DNA of 64,000 bases from Chlorokybus atmophyticus (GCA_009103225.1 RHPI01003369.1:1416395-1480394); one strand, 5' to 3'; positions 1-12,507 are shown, counted from the stretch's first letter. The notes: generated from the letters alone by a model not told the origin. Numbers and translations: made by a program.

Positions 1-444
1 CTGTCTACCTTCCATTATCAGCAAAATAAGACCGTCCAACATGCACAATGCTACAACAACGCACGCTTATTATAGTGCTAGCTGTTTGGCGCTGACAATG
101 GCTACAACTCATGCGGCCGCGGATGGGTCCACATGTTTACACACATGCGCGAACATGCCACATGCAAATCAACAACACGCCATTGCGAGTTCATGACAAC
201 ATTCCTAGTGGTGAAGCCTGTGAGGCAGTCGTTCGTTTGCGGTATATTATGCACACAGTCACCAACGTCGCAAATTTTACACGATGACTGACAAGGGACT
301 GAGGGATTGACGGGTGCCTGACCCTGCCAGACCCTACCTGACGTGACGAATTGGTCCATAAAGGGACTTTTTAAAACGTCAAGCGATCGACCGATAAGTA
401 CAATTGATGGCGGCCTGCTTGTGACGGCAACACCGCACTTTAAG

Positions 445-690
445 GTGACGGCCGATTGTTGGTCGTCCCATTTGCGCGATGGCAACCTATCTGTATAGCA
501 GATAAGTCACGTTTTGATCACATACAGTGACGGCCGACCGTCGGTCGTGCCCTAATCGTCGAAAAGTATGCGCGACGGCGCCTACTTTGGCAAGCCAGTC
601 ACCGTTAGTCCCTATCAGGTGACCTTACCGCGTTTATTAAGTGACGGCCGATCGCCGGTCGTGCACTTAACGCGGCGGCGACCTACTTAT
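445..690. repeat. Three diverged direct repeats with GTGACGGCCGA core
   Basis: Units starting at 445, 537 and 641 each open with GTGACGGCCGA followed by a short pyrimidine/purine palindromic block ending GGTCG. Each then carries a CGCG/GGCG-containing block and ends near CCTA. Spacing is about 92-104 bp, and a partial core recurs near 1615. No coding frame is conserved between units. They resemble the diverged subterminal repeats of DNA transposons, but no transposase or terminal inverted repeat is visible, so the identity is open. Confidence 0.5.
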
Positions 691-951
691 TGTATGTCAA
701 GTATGACAAGCAAGTGACCGCCGGTCCTTAAAGGTCGGCAAGTCGGGACGGTGGTACCGGCCGGCAAGTCGAGACGCTGGTACAATGCAGCCGCCGTACC
801 TTGTCAATAGTACGAATAGTGCCATTGCGACAATGGTACTTTCGTACCATTATAATAATACACTAATGCCGTTGCGACAACGCGTTTGATTAACTAAAGC
901 TGCCCAAGTTACTTAAACGCTCAACGGCTTCAAGTTGAACAGAGCGATGTG

Positions 952-954
952 GGC

Positions 955-981
<27 letters not shown>
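952..981. repeat. (GGC)10 microsatellite
   Basis: An uninterrupted run of ten GGC triplets lies in non-coding DNA. A second GTA/GTAG-rich simple repeat lies at about 1190-1255. Neither sits in a convincing open frame. Confidence 0.9.
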
Positions 982-987
<6 letters not shown>

Positions 988-1366
988 TAACAGTAGGTGA
1001 GCTTGATTGCTGTCTGACGTTGTACTACGCGCAACACCGCATGCCATCTAACCACCCTCCTTGCCTTTGGGCGGCCAGGCCAGGCTAGGCCAGACCAGGC
1101 GGCGGCGGAGAAGGAACGGCGGCGGCGGAGCTGGAGCGGGCGGTGCAGGAGCCGCAGCTCAGTACAAGGGTAGTACTAGCAGTTGTACCTAAGGTAGTAG
1201 TAGCAGTAGTGGTAGCAGTAGTGGTAGTCTAGTTGTACTAACTGTAGTACTAATAGCTTAGTATATTACATTGTCATTTATTTATGTTTGTGTCTTTTAA
1301 TATTTGTCACGCATTCTAGCACAGCTGATGATGACAATCACGTGTGACACCTAATCATGACTGAGC

Positions 1367-1560
1367 GGTACCAGCAGGTACCTTTGAAGGTACACATCAT
1401 TAACGGTAGGTACCTTAAGGTATCTGACAATTTCGCTCAGTTAGGTACCGGCGACTGTACGCTCAGTTAGCGTACAATCGCCGGTACCTAACTGATAGGT
1501 ACCGGTTGGTTACCTGTTGGTTAGGTCAAGTACCCTTTGCTTAACTGTTGGGTACCTGAC
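1367..1560. repeat. GGTACC-rich palindromic cluster with near-perfect inverted repeat
   Basis: The hexamer GGTACC occurs about seven times in under 200 bp. Inside the cluster, 1437-1463 and 1469-1495 form an inverted repeat with 26 of 27 positions paired and a 5-nt loop. This is seen directly in the sequence. No gene or known element was recognised around it. Confidence 0.75.
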
Positions 1561-3864
1561 ATGCACCTATTAGTTAGGGTTAGTCCCTTTATGCAGACGG
1601 CCGCCAACCAATGGTGACGGCCGTTATGCTCAGGTCCCTGTAGCGAGATCGCCGGTAGACTGAAGGTCGACAGTCTAAATGAGTATCCTAAGGTGCACGG
1701 CCATTGCCAATATCCAATCGGCCGGCAGGGGAAACATTTTGCGACGAAGTTACAAAATGTGCATGGGATGCACGCATGCACGCAGGATCTCGTGACCGTC
1801 ACGAAGGCTTGGGTAAGGCAAATACTCCCAGTGGTGTACCATTAGGAGTGGTTGCCTTTACGTAAAGGCGCCGTAATTCAAACAAGTTTATATGTTTCAT
1901 ATATATATGTATTGTATTTATTTTATATTAGTTTGTACAACATACGTGCGATATTAAACAAGTGAACGTAATCTTACCACCTTAACGGGTAAAAGCAGTG
2001 CAATGTCTAACATCTTGTTCACTAATTGTGCAATAATTGTAAGTCATATTAAATTTTCTTAATGTGTTATGCGCTCTATGGATTGACTGGTGTGCAATAG
2101 TCGTAGAAACCTCCTCCCAATTACACTGTTGAAAAATTAATTAAGGCGTCTCAATATGTTAAAAAAACGCAGCTTCCACAAGTGCTCGAAGCAAAGGGGT
2201 TGTGGCCAGCACCCCCGCCCTAGGGATGGATGAGGTGTGTGCCCCTTGATCAATCGCGTCAAAAGGTGCACATTCGTAAACATAGGGCATTGCGATGCCA
2301 ATCGCTCAGTTGTAAGGGACTTTCAGCGCCATGCTGAAGCCGCTTGCATAGGCTCATAGGCAGACAATGGGGGAAAGCGAGACAGCATGAGAGCATACAC
2401 AATGGCTGATGGACGGCCACGCCATGCGCTTAACCGCCGCCGCCGCCACTAGCACTGCCAACTAGGCCATAGACAGAGTTTGCAATATATCGCCCGTATG
2501 TCAGATGGCCGCGAGTTAGAGAGAAAACATTGCAATGGACGGCGATGCATACACTTGCCAAAAGGGTAAAAAGCGTCCACAATAATATGGTGTCACGTGT
2601 GCATTTATCATACTATACTACCGTATGGTTAATAATGTTATATGTGTGTATATTTAATCTTATAAGCGCACATTTATATGCAATTGCATATAGATATGCA
2701 TTCACTTCAATGCATATAGCTAGTCACTGAAAAGTGTGGCAAGCAAATATTGATTGGTGCGCACGCTTACAAACATAATGATGTACAAATTCGCTGTTAT
2801 CACTGATGGGTATGGTATGAGTAATGGATGTAATCAGCTTATACAAGTACGTGTAAATGTATACTTTAATTTACTAATAATGGATAGTCAACTTTTACAA
2901 GTACGGGTAAAGGCATGCTATAATTTGTTACTTCACGTAACGTAACAAAACCCATACGTGCATGATAATGTGTAAAATGTGCATACAAACATTTGCAATA
3001 TCAATTAACATGTATTATTCTCCAATTGCTTGGATGCATCAAGAGTGGACAGCTTGTAAATTGCAGCGCCGCTAAGCTAGGGTACGTTAAGCTAGGTTAT
3101 GCTAAAATTTGAACATGATATAACCACATTCCATTTGTGACTTCCAAACTCAACAGTCGTCGTAATTACTTGTTAATCATACCCTTGCTTCATCACCCTT
3201 TTAACATTTGAAGGCAATAGCACTATCACTGTGTGACCATCTTGAATTATGGGGGTTTACCGAGCTGCAATGCTTTTGCCCATTGAGCAAGATCGCAGCA
3301 AAATGCCTCCCGTAATTGTCATCAACATACCATTGCTTCTCCGACCACCATCGCGCACCCTTCATCAAAATTGGTTAGCACTGGTGACCTTTCGTTTTAA
3401 CTGAGCTAATATCTACAAGTAGGAAATGATTGCTTTGTAGACAATAGTTGTACGCATTTGAAACGATGAACAATATTTTTAAAGGCATATTGTGTTAGAC
3501 GATGTATGCACTGAGAACTCAACAGTACAATTATGCCGCTCGACATAGCAGTTAATTCATGCGCAACAGTCGCGTTGGCATGCATTGTCTGATTGTCAAT
3601 GACAGGACACCCAGGGGCATTGCCAATTTGGCGGTTTCTGCGCAGTATCACCCACTAATGCTGCGATAGTGCTGTTAACATAGTTCATGTAACTCTCGAT
3701 GCATGACCCAATAGCTAAGTGTTAACAAACCAGCAACAGCGCTTGCAGCACGCCCTAGCGCGTAAACGCGCGTGGTGCAGCAGCAAGCAAGCATTGTGAC
3801 CAGCAGCAAATCGTTGGAAGAATTGTTGCCACATAAGGAGTTCCAACCCTACCTGCAACAGTCA
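1561..3864. other. Intergenic stretch with no recognised gene
   Basis: This stretch holds only short, mutually contradictory open frames. Composition drops to AT-rich between about 1860 and 3050, with runs of TATA-like and TGCATA-like words. A short minus-strand frame at 3406-3651 reads smoothly but resembles no family I know. No splice-consistent exon series, promoter or RNA gene could be supported. Confidence 0.6.
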
Positions 3865-6800
3865 TCAACTTTGCTGCTGCTGCTGCTGTTGTTGCTGGCT
3901 GGTGCCGGAGCGTGAGGCACGTCTTCTGCGCGTGCGCGGCAACTGCGCTGCGGGCCTGTCGGGGAACTCGGAGCTGACAAGCGTCTGCGGGTGCGCGTCC
4001 CAATCAGCCACCTCTTGCCGACTGGGCGTGGTGTCCATTGGCCGAATGCGATCGGGTTGCGATTGCAATTGTTGTTCTTGTTGGGATTCGGAGACTTCGG
4101 TGATCACCGATGGGGTGCGGGCGGGTGCAGGAGCTGGTGCGGGCAGGAGTGCGAGTCGCGACATGAGGTAGGAGAGCAGCTCCTCCTTGACACCGAACGT
4201 GAAGTCGAGGTGGGCGTAGTCGAACTCATTGAAGGTGGAGGGTCGTCCCGCACGTGCGAGACGTTCGTGGTGGAGTCTCACCATAGAGGCGGGTATGAGT
4301 CCGTCGCGCTTGCCGGCAACAACATCCACGGGGACATCCACGAGGCCATAGTGTGCGGCGACGTCGAGTGGCTCGGGTGTGCCGTACACGTACAGGTTGG
4401 CGCGTCTGGACCCGTAATCGAACATGCGGAAGGTGCGCGCGTCCATGATCTGGCATAGATGCAGCATGACGTTATACGAGACCCCCGGCATGTTGTACAT
4501 GTTGTAGTGCGGCTGCGCGATGGCGCCAACCCAATCGCTCGAGTCCGACCCGAACAGCACCGCGCTGAGGGCAACCTGTACAAGCGCGCGCAAGCCGGGA
4601 AGGTTTTGTAGATCCTGCGTGAGCTTGCTGAACAGCAGCCGCATCACACGTGTTGGGATGTATATGCCCGGCGACAGGCGTGAGAGTAACGGGTGAAGGA
4701 GAGGGAGGAACATCCTCACGCCACGGTAGAACACGGGCAGATCATGGTGGAACCCAGCGGGCGACAACAACACCACGCGGGATAGACGGTGAGGCAGGTT
4801 GGCACGCCGGCACGCCACCACGTAGAGCATGATGGCCGCGCCGCCGAGGCTGTGCGCCACCGCCGCCATCGTGTACGGCTGCTGCTGCTGAGAGTCCTCG
4901 CCAGCGCACAGCTCGGCGCACTTCACCTGGTGGATCTTGCGCACAAGCGCGGGGATGTCCTGAAGGCTGTGCTCGTTGATGGAAAAGTTCCAGTAACGCC
5001 GCGCAGATATCTTACGGTCCACATGCTCCTTCACAGCCATCCCACGGAAGTTGCCCAAAAACACATCGTACCCTGTGCGCCGCCCACCCACACGTGAGAT
5101 CCGCGAACACACATCTCGCAGGGAGTGAAATGGAGCACACACGCACAGGCATAACTCACCTTGGTCGTAAGCCACAAACGCCTGCGTGCCCACCATGCCC
5201 GTGGAGCACCAACTGACACGACAGCAGGTGTGTTAGTGACATCAGTCGCAGTGACACAGAGACAGTGTGTCTGGTTGTTCACTCACCCGAGGGAGCTGTC
5301 AAGAAGCCCATGTTGCAGGTACACCACCTTCTTGGAGTTGCGCCTGTGGCCTCCAAGAAGGTGAGGGCGTGTTGTACGATACAACACAGATTCACATCAA
5401 TGCCAAAACTTCACAACCGCACCTTGGCAGCCGTTCCAACAGTATGATGTAGCCGTCTTCCGTAACCACGCTCATCGCCTCATACGGATACCTGAAGAGC
5501 GCCACACAGACAAACATGAACAGAAAGCAACACAACCAGCCGCAGCGCGTGCATATGCATCCACATCCCTACCCCGCTTCTCTGATGAGGTCAGCGACAG
5601 TCTTCACATCCACGCGCAGGTACTCGTCGCGCAGGTATCCCCCGCTGCGTCTTCGGCTGCGCTGCGCGTGGAACGAGTTGGACCGCGAGTAGTGGTGGTT
5701 GTGATGGTGGGAGGAGGAAAAAGAAGTGGAGTGGTGCGGCTGGCTGGATGCGCCGCGACGGCCGCGACGGAGGCGACGTAAAATGGCGCGCAGAGTCTGC
5801 AGAGGAGACAGAAACGAGTGCACGACGCTACGCATCACGTCGAAGGTCTTCTCGATCGCCAGCTCCATCGCCATGTGCAGGTCCTAATACAGGGACAACA
5901 CGTTGGGTTGTTGTGACAGACACCATGGGAAACGCGCATGCACCCATCCATCTTCATCACTCACACAGGCACATGCTCACGCACGCGTACGCATCTCACA
6001 TAGGTGCGCGCGTACACGCACGCGCATCATTCACGCACGCGCGCGCACGCAAAACACACACTCACCTCTCCAATGCCGCGTCGTGAGCTCAGTCGCTTCC
6101 CCCCGATGGCATCAAACGGGTCCGTGGTGCTGCTGGACGCCAGCTGGTTGTGCAGCTGCGGCGGGACGCTCGTCGGGGAGATCGCCGTCGCCGGAGTCAC
6201 CACCTCTCTCGAGCGCGGCGGCAGCGGCTTGCGGAAGATGAACGGCATGAAGATCGACAGCCACAGCGATATCAACCTGTACAACCAACCTGCGTGATGC
6301 GTGTTGTTGAGCGCAGCGATGGGGGCATGCTGGCAGCTGCAATCGGGTTGGTACACATGCAAGCAGTATCACCACCGCATACCACATACACTGAATACGA
6401 TGTGTATGGTATGAGGTGGTGCATGCATACTGCGCAGTCAACAGGGCATATGACAGACAGTCCTCTGCATCTTGCCCATAGGCAGTGAGCACAAACAAGC
6501 GCATGCATGCAACCCCATGGCTCGATCAAACTCACCATGGACTGGCGGCGCTGGTGGGGGAGGCGTAGGAGGTGTCTCGCCGTCTGCATCGACGGTTGGA
6601 CCGTTGCCGTTCAATGGCGAATCTCCGCTCGGCGTGCTCGTGTCCCCAACCCCACCGTTCCGTCGCCGCAGCGGCGACGCCACCTCATCCCCCTCGTCCT
6701 CCGACCCCGACGGCGTGTAGTCCTCCGACCCCGACGAGGCTGCGTCCTCGTTGTCGGATCCGAGGAAGGAGTTGAAGTTGCTGGACCCTTGCAGCCATGT

Positions 6801-6960
6801 GGGCAGCTGGGAGGGCGCGGCGAACACGGCGCGGAGGTCCGCGTAGAAGGAGCCGCCGCGACTGAGACGGTGGGGGAGGGCGGAGACGACCAGCGCCGAG
6901 AAACCATTGACGAGCTTGGTGGTGTTGGCGAAACCCTCGCGACACATCGTCTTGATGGAC
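3865..6960 (-). CDS. Plant-type alpha/beta-hydrolase (acid-lipase fold) lipase, 7 visible exons, 5' end missing
   Basis: Probable esterase/lipase hydrolysing acyl lipids. Visible exons are 6960-6536, 6289-6066, 5883-5573, 5491-5423, 5343-5287, 5212-5160 and 5072-3865. All junctions agree in phase and give about 781 residues. The N-terminal third has a serine/acidic stretch and a basic, histidine-rich stretch. The lipase N-domain follows (YPYEAMSVVTEDGYIILLER, then VVYLQHGLLDSS), then the nucleophile elbow AHSLGG (first Gly of GxSxG replaced by Ala), catalytic Asp in AGKRDGLIP and His in YAHLDFTF. The tail is Pro/Ala-rich and ends in polyglutamine. From family memory, order and motifs match the two-domain land-plant lipases rather than animal gastric lipases. 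The first visible exon begins one base into a codon, so a short upstream exon with the start is missing. Divergent from CPSF2. Substrate unknown. Confidence 0.9.
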
Positions 6961-7288
6961 CTGAACACACACACACGAACCATCGCAACAAGTGGAGTGA
7001 CACTGTGGTTGTTGATAGTGACGACGGCGACGGCGACGGCACGACGAACGACTACTTGTACATGAACACGAGCGGCACTCCTCACCAACAGCATGAGACG
7101 CTTACTGAGTACAGCATTGCCATTGTGATCTGCATGTGCACATCGAGTTAAAGGGTTGTATAGGATAGGCTCATGCCGCGCTGTCACTGACACGCATAGC
7201 AAAGGTCAGGTTGAACGCAATCTGACCTTGCCAAACAGATTGCATTCGAACAACATGCGAATGTGTTGGTTCATGAAAGGGGCGCTTG

Positions 7289-7327
7289 TTTGTCTGTCCA
7301 CTGCCGCGGCGGCAGTGGACAAACAAA
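7289..7327. repeat. 19-bp palindrome (18 of 19 pairs) in the divergent promoter spacer
   Basis: Arms 7289-7307 and 7309-7327 pair at 18 of 19 positions around a single central base. The core is CCACTGCCGC facing GCGGCAGTGG. A symmetric site of this length between two divergent genes could bind a dimeric factor or form a cruciform. Function is inferred only. Confidence 0.8.
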
Positions 7328-7685
7328 ACCTCTCGAACACGGAGCTGTGATAATTCAGCCACTTCATGTTTGCTAGCAATGTTCAGCTGCACATCGCCCT
7401 AGTGTCGCTTCAGTAGGCAGGTTCACTTCTCACGCACGCAGTACCGGTACCGAGTATATCTGCCTAGTGTCTGTGCGGCGCATGCTATGCCATCACACCA
7501 TCAAACGAGTACAGTGCGCCTTCACACGCGTACATGCACAAGGACGCGCAGTCTGAGGGGCGTTGCTTGATCAGCACACAGGGTCATTGCACTCACTCTT
7601 TCCATACGCTGAGCGCGTTGTCCGCAAGTCTCTGCATGTTTGCGTGTTTGCGTGCGTGCGTGCGTGCGTGTGCAGGGGTGTGTGC

Positions 7686-7686
<1 letters not shown>

Positions 7687-7722
<36 letters not shown>
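7687..7722. repeat. (TC)18 microsatellite
   Basis: A pure dinucleotide run in the 5' region of CPSF2, preceded by a GTGC-rich simple repeat. Confidence 0.95.
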
Positions 7723-7725
<3 letters not shown>

Positions 7726-8264
7726 CAGTCAAATTGCGCTTCCGCCACCGCCTCTGTGGCTCACACGTCGTTTCTCTCGCCCTGCGCTGGCTGCACACAG
7801 CGCATCCCTCCACTCCACACCCTTCCCCCTGCCCGTCGCCGTCACCTCCTCCTCCGCCTTCTCCTCCACGTCATGGTGGGCGATCTCTCTGCGCTGCGCC
7901 ACTCCCCCAATTCCGGACTGTTCCATCCCATCCAAAAGTCCTGGACCGGGCTTACAAGCTCGGTACTTGCCCCAGGACGAGTCCACAGACTCCTTGATCC
8001 CGGACCCGGAGCTGCAAAGCATCCTACAAGAATCGGGACGGCTGAGAAGTCTCCTCATCCCAGGTGTGCATGTAGACCGCTTGAAGGCGTATTCTTACAA
8101 ACTTGGAAACATTCCTAGTACGAACCGTCCACAAAGCCTTTTGTGTGTGATAAAGCTGATCTGGAACCTACGTGGACACAAAGAAGCACCGACTACCGAC
8201 AAGCTGGTCGACCGTCAGCGCAACAGTTCGTCGGTGTTGTTGCCGTCGCCGCGCGGCGGCGGCG

Positions 8265-11200
8265 ATGGGGACGTCCATATGCGTGAAGCCGGTGTATGGG
8301 CCGGGAGGTCAAGGCGCTGCGCCCGTGTGCACCCTTCTCGAGCTGGATGGCGCACTCATTCTGCTCGACTGCGGATCGCCAGTGAGTGCGCATGTGGTTC
8401 TTATACTTGCACGGGAGCAGCCAATCTGTTGTTGGATTGTGCGGTGCTGTGAAGAAAGTATAACCCTGCTCCATCCAGCACCTTACCAGCCGACGCTACT
8501 GTGGTCATGCCACACAACCATCTAAGAACCTCGTCCATGCACTGCACAATACACTCAGCAGATTTTGTTCGGTAAGGGTCGCAGTTGTTGACCTGAGTTT
8601 GGGAAGCATGATGTGCTATTTGCTAGTAGCACGTTTGTCGTGATTGTGTTTTCAGGACGATGCATGCAACAAAATATGGCGTGCAGGCTCGCAGTAGAAT
8701 TTCATGTACTTGCACCCTAGAGTTGCATGTCTCAAGTCGGACGCTGAATCGAGAATGGGATGAGCGTGTACAGCAAACCAACGCAGCTGCAGCATGCACG
8801 CAGCACTGCCAGCGATATGTAGCTGCACTGATCCAGGCATACACAAGTGATTCATTAAATGTGCGCGCATGCAACATGTGAGACGCATGCATCATGCATA
8901 GGCCTGCGCGCGAGATACACAATTGGCGATGCGCTGCCATATTCGCGCATTGACCATCCTCTCTCACGTGTAGGACCTTCCGGATCCTTCGCTGGAGGCG
9001 GCGCTGGTGTCGCTTGCCCCGCGTCTTGACGCGGTGCTGGTGTCGCACGGGGACGCCGCGCACCTCGGCAGCCTACCGCTGCTATTTAAGCAGTATGCAA
9101 CACCCAGCACAAAAGCCGGTGCAAAGACAAACCCAACAACAACCAACACAACCACACACCCTCTCAAGCGCGCCCCGCCTCCGTTCTACATGACGCGTGC
9201 GGCGGCACGGTTGGGCCACCTGGCGCTGTACGACCTTCACCAAGCGAGGCGTGAGATGTTGGAGGATGATGATGGTAGTCTGGGTGGTTGGGACTTGGAC
9301 GCTGTGGACGCGGTGTTTGCGCACGCCACGCCTCTGCACTTCTCTCAGCCCGCGCTTTTACCATCCCCTCACAACGCCATCTCCGTGGTGGCGTTGCCGG
9401 CGGGCCACTCTCTCGGCGGCGCGTTGTGGCGCGTGCAGAAGGAGTCGGACGTGGTGGCGTACGCACCGCGTCTCAACCAACAGGGTGAGCGACACCTCGC
9501 GGGTGCCGCCAGCGCGTTGGAGGGTCTGCATCGACCCGCCGTGCTCATCACGGGTGCGGCGGGCGCGGCGGCCATCTCGTCCACCTTGTCGCGTAAGGCG
9601 CGTGAGGCGGCGTTTGTCGAGAGTGTCGTGTCGACGCTCCGCGCGGAGGGATCGGTGCTGATCCCCACGGAGACGGCCGGGCGTGCACTTGAGGCATTGC
9701 TCGTGTTGGATGCGCACTGGAGCGAGCGGCGTGAGTTGGGTGCGTCCTACCGCATGGCGTGGCTCACGGGCGTGGCGTACAGCGCGTTGGAGACGGCGCG
9801 AAGCAGCCTCGAGTTCATGAGCGGCGCCGTCGCGCGCGCCTTTGAGCGATCGCGAGAGAACCCACTCGCGCTGAAACACGTCACGCCGTGCCACACACGC
9901 GAGGAGCTCGAGACGCTGCTCTCGCCGGGACCCAAGGTGGTGGCCGCCTCGTTCGCGTCTCTCGAGCTCGGTCCCGCGCGCGCACTCTTCGCCGAGTGGG
10001 CCCTCGACCCGCGCAACGCCGTCGTGTTCGTGCACAGGCCACACGACAACACGCTCGGACGGCGACTGCAGGCTGCGGCCGGGGGAACGGCGTCAATGCC
10101 GCCGAGCTTTGCGCTCAGACTGGGCAGGCGCGTGCCACTCACGGGGGAGGAGCTCGCCGCGCACGAGGAGAAGGCGCGACTGGCCAAAGCCGTGCAAGAA
10201 GCCGCAAACCAGGTGCGACTTATCTTGCATGTAGAACACATACTCTCCGCACACATGCACGTATCCTTTGGGATGGGATTGACCACGAGCATGCGCAGGA
10301 AGCTGAGCAGCGTCAAGGCACGGCAGCACCACCAGATGAGCAACACCAGCCGTCTCAGCCGTCCCAAGAAGACACGCAATCACAAGCAGCAGGCGGGCCA
10401 GCGCGGCCTCGCAGGCGCAGGCGCGTGAGGAGGCGTCCCCCTCGCGGCGCGGGTGGCGCCGTGGACACGCTGCTCTCGGGGGTCTTCTTCGACGGCTTCC
10501 GCCCCGTCGAGGGCGCCGCAGGGCCAATGTACCCGTTGCACACGACGACCGCCACGGACAGCGTCGCTGCGCAGAGCGCTGCAGAGGCAGCGGACGAGTA
10601 CGGCGAGGGGCCGGATGAGAGGATTGTCGCCCTTGCTGGTGCTGGCGCGGACATGTTTGATGAGGTGCGCTGGGTGTAGCTGCTGGTTGAATGCAACCAA
10701 GTTTTGAGTGTGTGTGCACACGCAAAAGTGCGGTTGTATGCAGATGGACAGGCAGGGTCCCGGAGAGGATGTGGTCAAGGCGGTGGAACCTGAGCCTGAA
10801 GCACCGACCAAGGTGGTGTACACCAACATGACGGTAGGTGTGGCAAGTAATCTCTATAGCTTGTTTTGCATTCGCAGTATGTGCGGTCGTGACTTGACAG
10901 CTCGCCCATGCCGACGTGACAACCACCAGAATCCAGGTGCACATGAACTGTCGGGTGCTGTACTTTGACTTTGACGGCGTGTCGGACATGCGGTCTCTGC
11001 GACAGATCCTGCAGCAGGTCGCACCGATCAGGCTGGTAAGTTGGCCCGCTAGTGCTAGATGTGATTGCGCACTATTTGATCAATGCACCACGTGCGTGTT
11101 CTTTGCAGGTGTTGACGGAGGGCCGGCCGGAGACGACGGATGCTGTGCTCGACTTCGTGTCGAGTTCCGGCCTGCAGACAGTCGTGTACGTGCCTGGGGC

Positions 11201-11827
11201 CGGGGAGGCTGTTGACGTGTCATTCGACAAGCACGCGTTCAAGGTGAGATCAATCACACTGTTGGCAGCTTCTCGCAGGAGGGGTGTTTTGCACGCTTTG
11301 CACACTGTGTTGTGAGTAGGTGCATTTGGAAGGCGAGGACGGGGAGGAAGGCCAGCCGGCGTTGGAGTGGGAGACTGCCGGCGACTGGCGCGTTGCACGG
11401 GTCACCGCACGCCTGGCAGCCGCAGGTGCATGCACGCTCGCAATTGCGATATTTGTATGCAGTCTGTTTTTACACATTCATTCGCGCGTCGTAACCAGCA
11501 AGGGCCGAAGCATCTTCTTTGGCGTCGTCAGGTGGCGTGCAGAGCGCCCCCGTGTTCACGCTGCAGGTGTGTGCGGCAGAGGCATCGTCTGCAGCGCAGA
11601 GGGGTCGCGCGACGCTTGTGGGGGACCCGAAGCTGGCGGATCTGAGGCACGTGCTGTCGACGCGCGCGAAGATCCCCGCGGAGTTCTCCGAGGCCGGGTC
11701 GCTGGCGTGCGGGGCCTACGCCACCGTGCACAAGCTTGGGCCACAGCGCGTCGTGCTAGAGGGGACGCTCGGCGACGAGTGGTTTCGCGTACGGGAGGTT
11801 GTCTACTCGCAGTACCAGAGGCTGTGA
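8265..11827 (+). CDS. CPSF2: Cleavage and polyadenylation specificity factor subunit 2 (CPSF100)
   Basis: Inactive metallo-beta-lactamase/beta-CASP partner of the CPSF73 endonuclease in pre-mRNA 3'-end processing (nucleus). Exons: 8265-8381, 8974-10212, 10299-10664, 10744-10833 (the acceptor could instead give 10756), 10937-11035, 11109-11243, 11320-11425 and 11499-11827. All are phase-consistent and give about 826 residues, against roughly 780 in animals. The start gives MGTSICVKPVYG followed by LLDCG, as expected for the family N-terminus. The zinc motif region reads SHGDAAHLG, without the HxHxDH of active nucleases, as is typical of CPSF100. Further landmarks are LPAGHSLGG, PTETAGRALE, a basic Arg-rich linker near residue 510, and the C-terminal domain starting DPKLADLRHVLS and ending REVVYSQYQRL. 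A Thr/Asn/Lys-rich insertion of about 25 residues lies in the first lactamase lobe. Converges with ceramidase. Confidence 0.96.
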
Positions 11828-11937
11828 GATGGGAGAGGGAGGCGGTGTGTGAGGGACGTGCGCGTGGGGATGAGCCCGGCAACAGATGTTGCCACCGCTG
11901 CTCATCGTGTTGGACTTGCTAAATGGTTGGCTTGCTA

Positions 11938-11942
11938 TGTAA
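11938..11942 (+). terminator. Candidate TGTAA polyadenylation signal of CPSF2
   Basis: TGTAA lies about 110 nt after the CPSF2 stop codon. In chlorophyte algae TGTAA is the usual poly(A) signal, and no AATAAA lies closer. The five-base word is common by chance, so this is only suggestive. Confidence 0.35.
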
Positions 11943-12507
11943 GTTGTCTATGCATGTTTAAGATATGGTATGCAGGGCTAGTTGCCTTTAACAGACACAT
12001 TGAAAAACTCAAAACAAAGTACTGCAGGCGCTTTGGCTACATGTGCATAAAAACTAATAGATTGACAACACGACATGGCACACAAGCAATTGCATACATG
12101 AGGATGCAAGCACAGAAGCCAGTATGAACCCATTTTGCCAACTTCCCTTGCAACACTCTCATTCATTGCATCAATAGAGCGGCACACATTCGTACAAATC
12201 TTACACGGAACCAAGCATGCAAAGCAACCATGGAGCAGCTTTAGTGCATCCGTGTATCTGACTGGACAGAATGCATGCAAACAGTGTTGGCAGTAGCAGC
12301 ACGTATCCAGCCGCCAACCCGCACAGTCAACAGCAAAATGCTTCACTGTTACATCCACCACCCCTCGCATTTTCTGTACAACGCATGCATGGGTGACACC
12401 CAATGTTGCTGCTGCAACCATGGGCACCGCCTTGTGCAACCATGTGTGATGCAGAGGTGACAACTTGCTGCGGTAGCCTCACCGCCCCCCACGACTCTCT
12501 CGCCCTC
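11943..12507. other. Convergent intergenic spacer between CPSF2 and ceramidase
   Basis: Contains the 3' flanks of both genes and no supported exon. TTACA at about 12350 (TGTAA on the minus strand) could serve the ceramidase transcript. GCATGC-type words are frequent. Confidence 0.5.

Larger units (their letters stand above)
6961..8264. promoter_or_regulatory. Shared spacer between divergent lipase and CPSF2 genes
   Basis: This spacer should contain both promoters and the missing first lipase exon. It holds a near-perfect palindrome (7289-7327), GTGC repeats near 7650 and a pure (TC)n tract at 7687-7722, about 540 bp upstream of the CPSF2 start. TC/CT tracts near transcription starts are common in plants, so a promoter role is plausible but inferred. 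A frame at about 7935-8064 on the plus strand reads coherently (LIPDPELQSILQESG) and is followed by a GT, but could not be joined in phase to CPSF2. No TATA box is convincing. Confidence 0.45.

Noticed and set aside
3406-3651. Minus-strand 81-codon frame
   Set aside because: Smooth but matches no family, has no splice partners and sits in a non-coding stretch.
7043-7110. Candidate first exon of the lipase (minus strand, starting MAMLYSVSV, phase-compatible)
   Set aside because: Phase fits, but the residues do not resemble the family's usual N-terminus; too weak to annotate.
7935-8064. Possible upstream coding exon (LIPDPELQSILQESG) on the plus strand
   Set aside because: Reads well and ends at a GT, but no acceptor joins it in phase to CPSF2, whose own start at 8265 matches the family N-terminus.
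7534-8452. Long overlapping plus-strand frames
   Set aside because: Their length comes from the (TC)n and GTGC repeats (Ser/Leu runs) and from read-through of the CPSF2 first exon in wrong frames.
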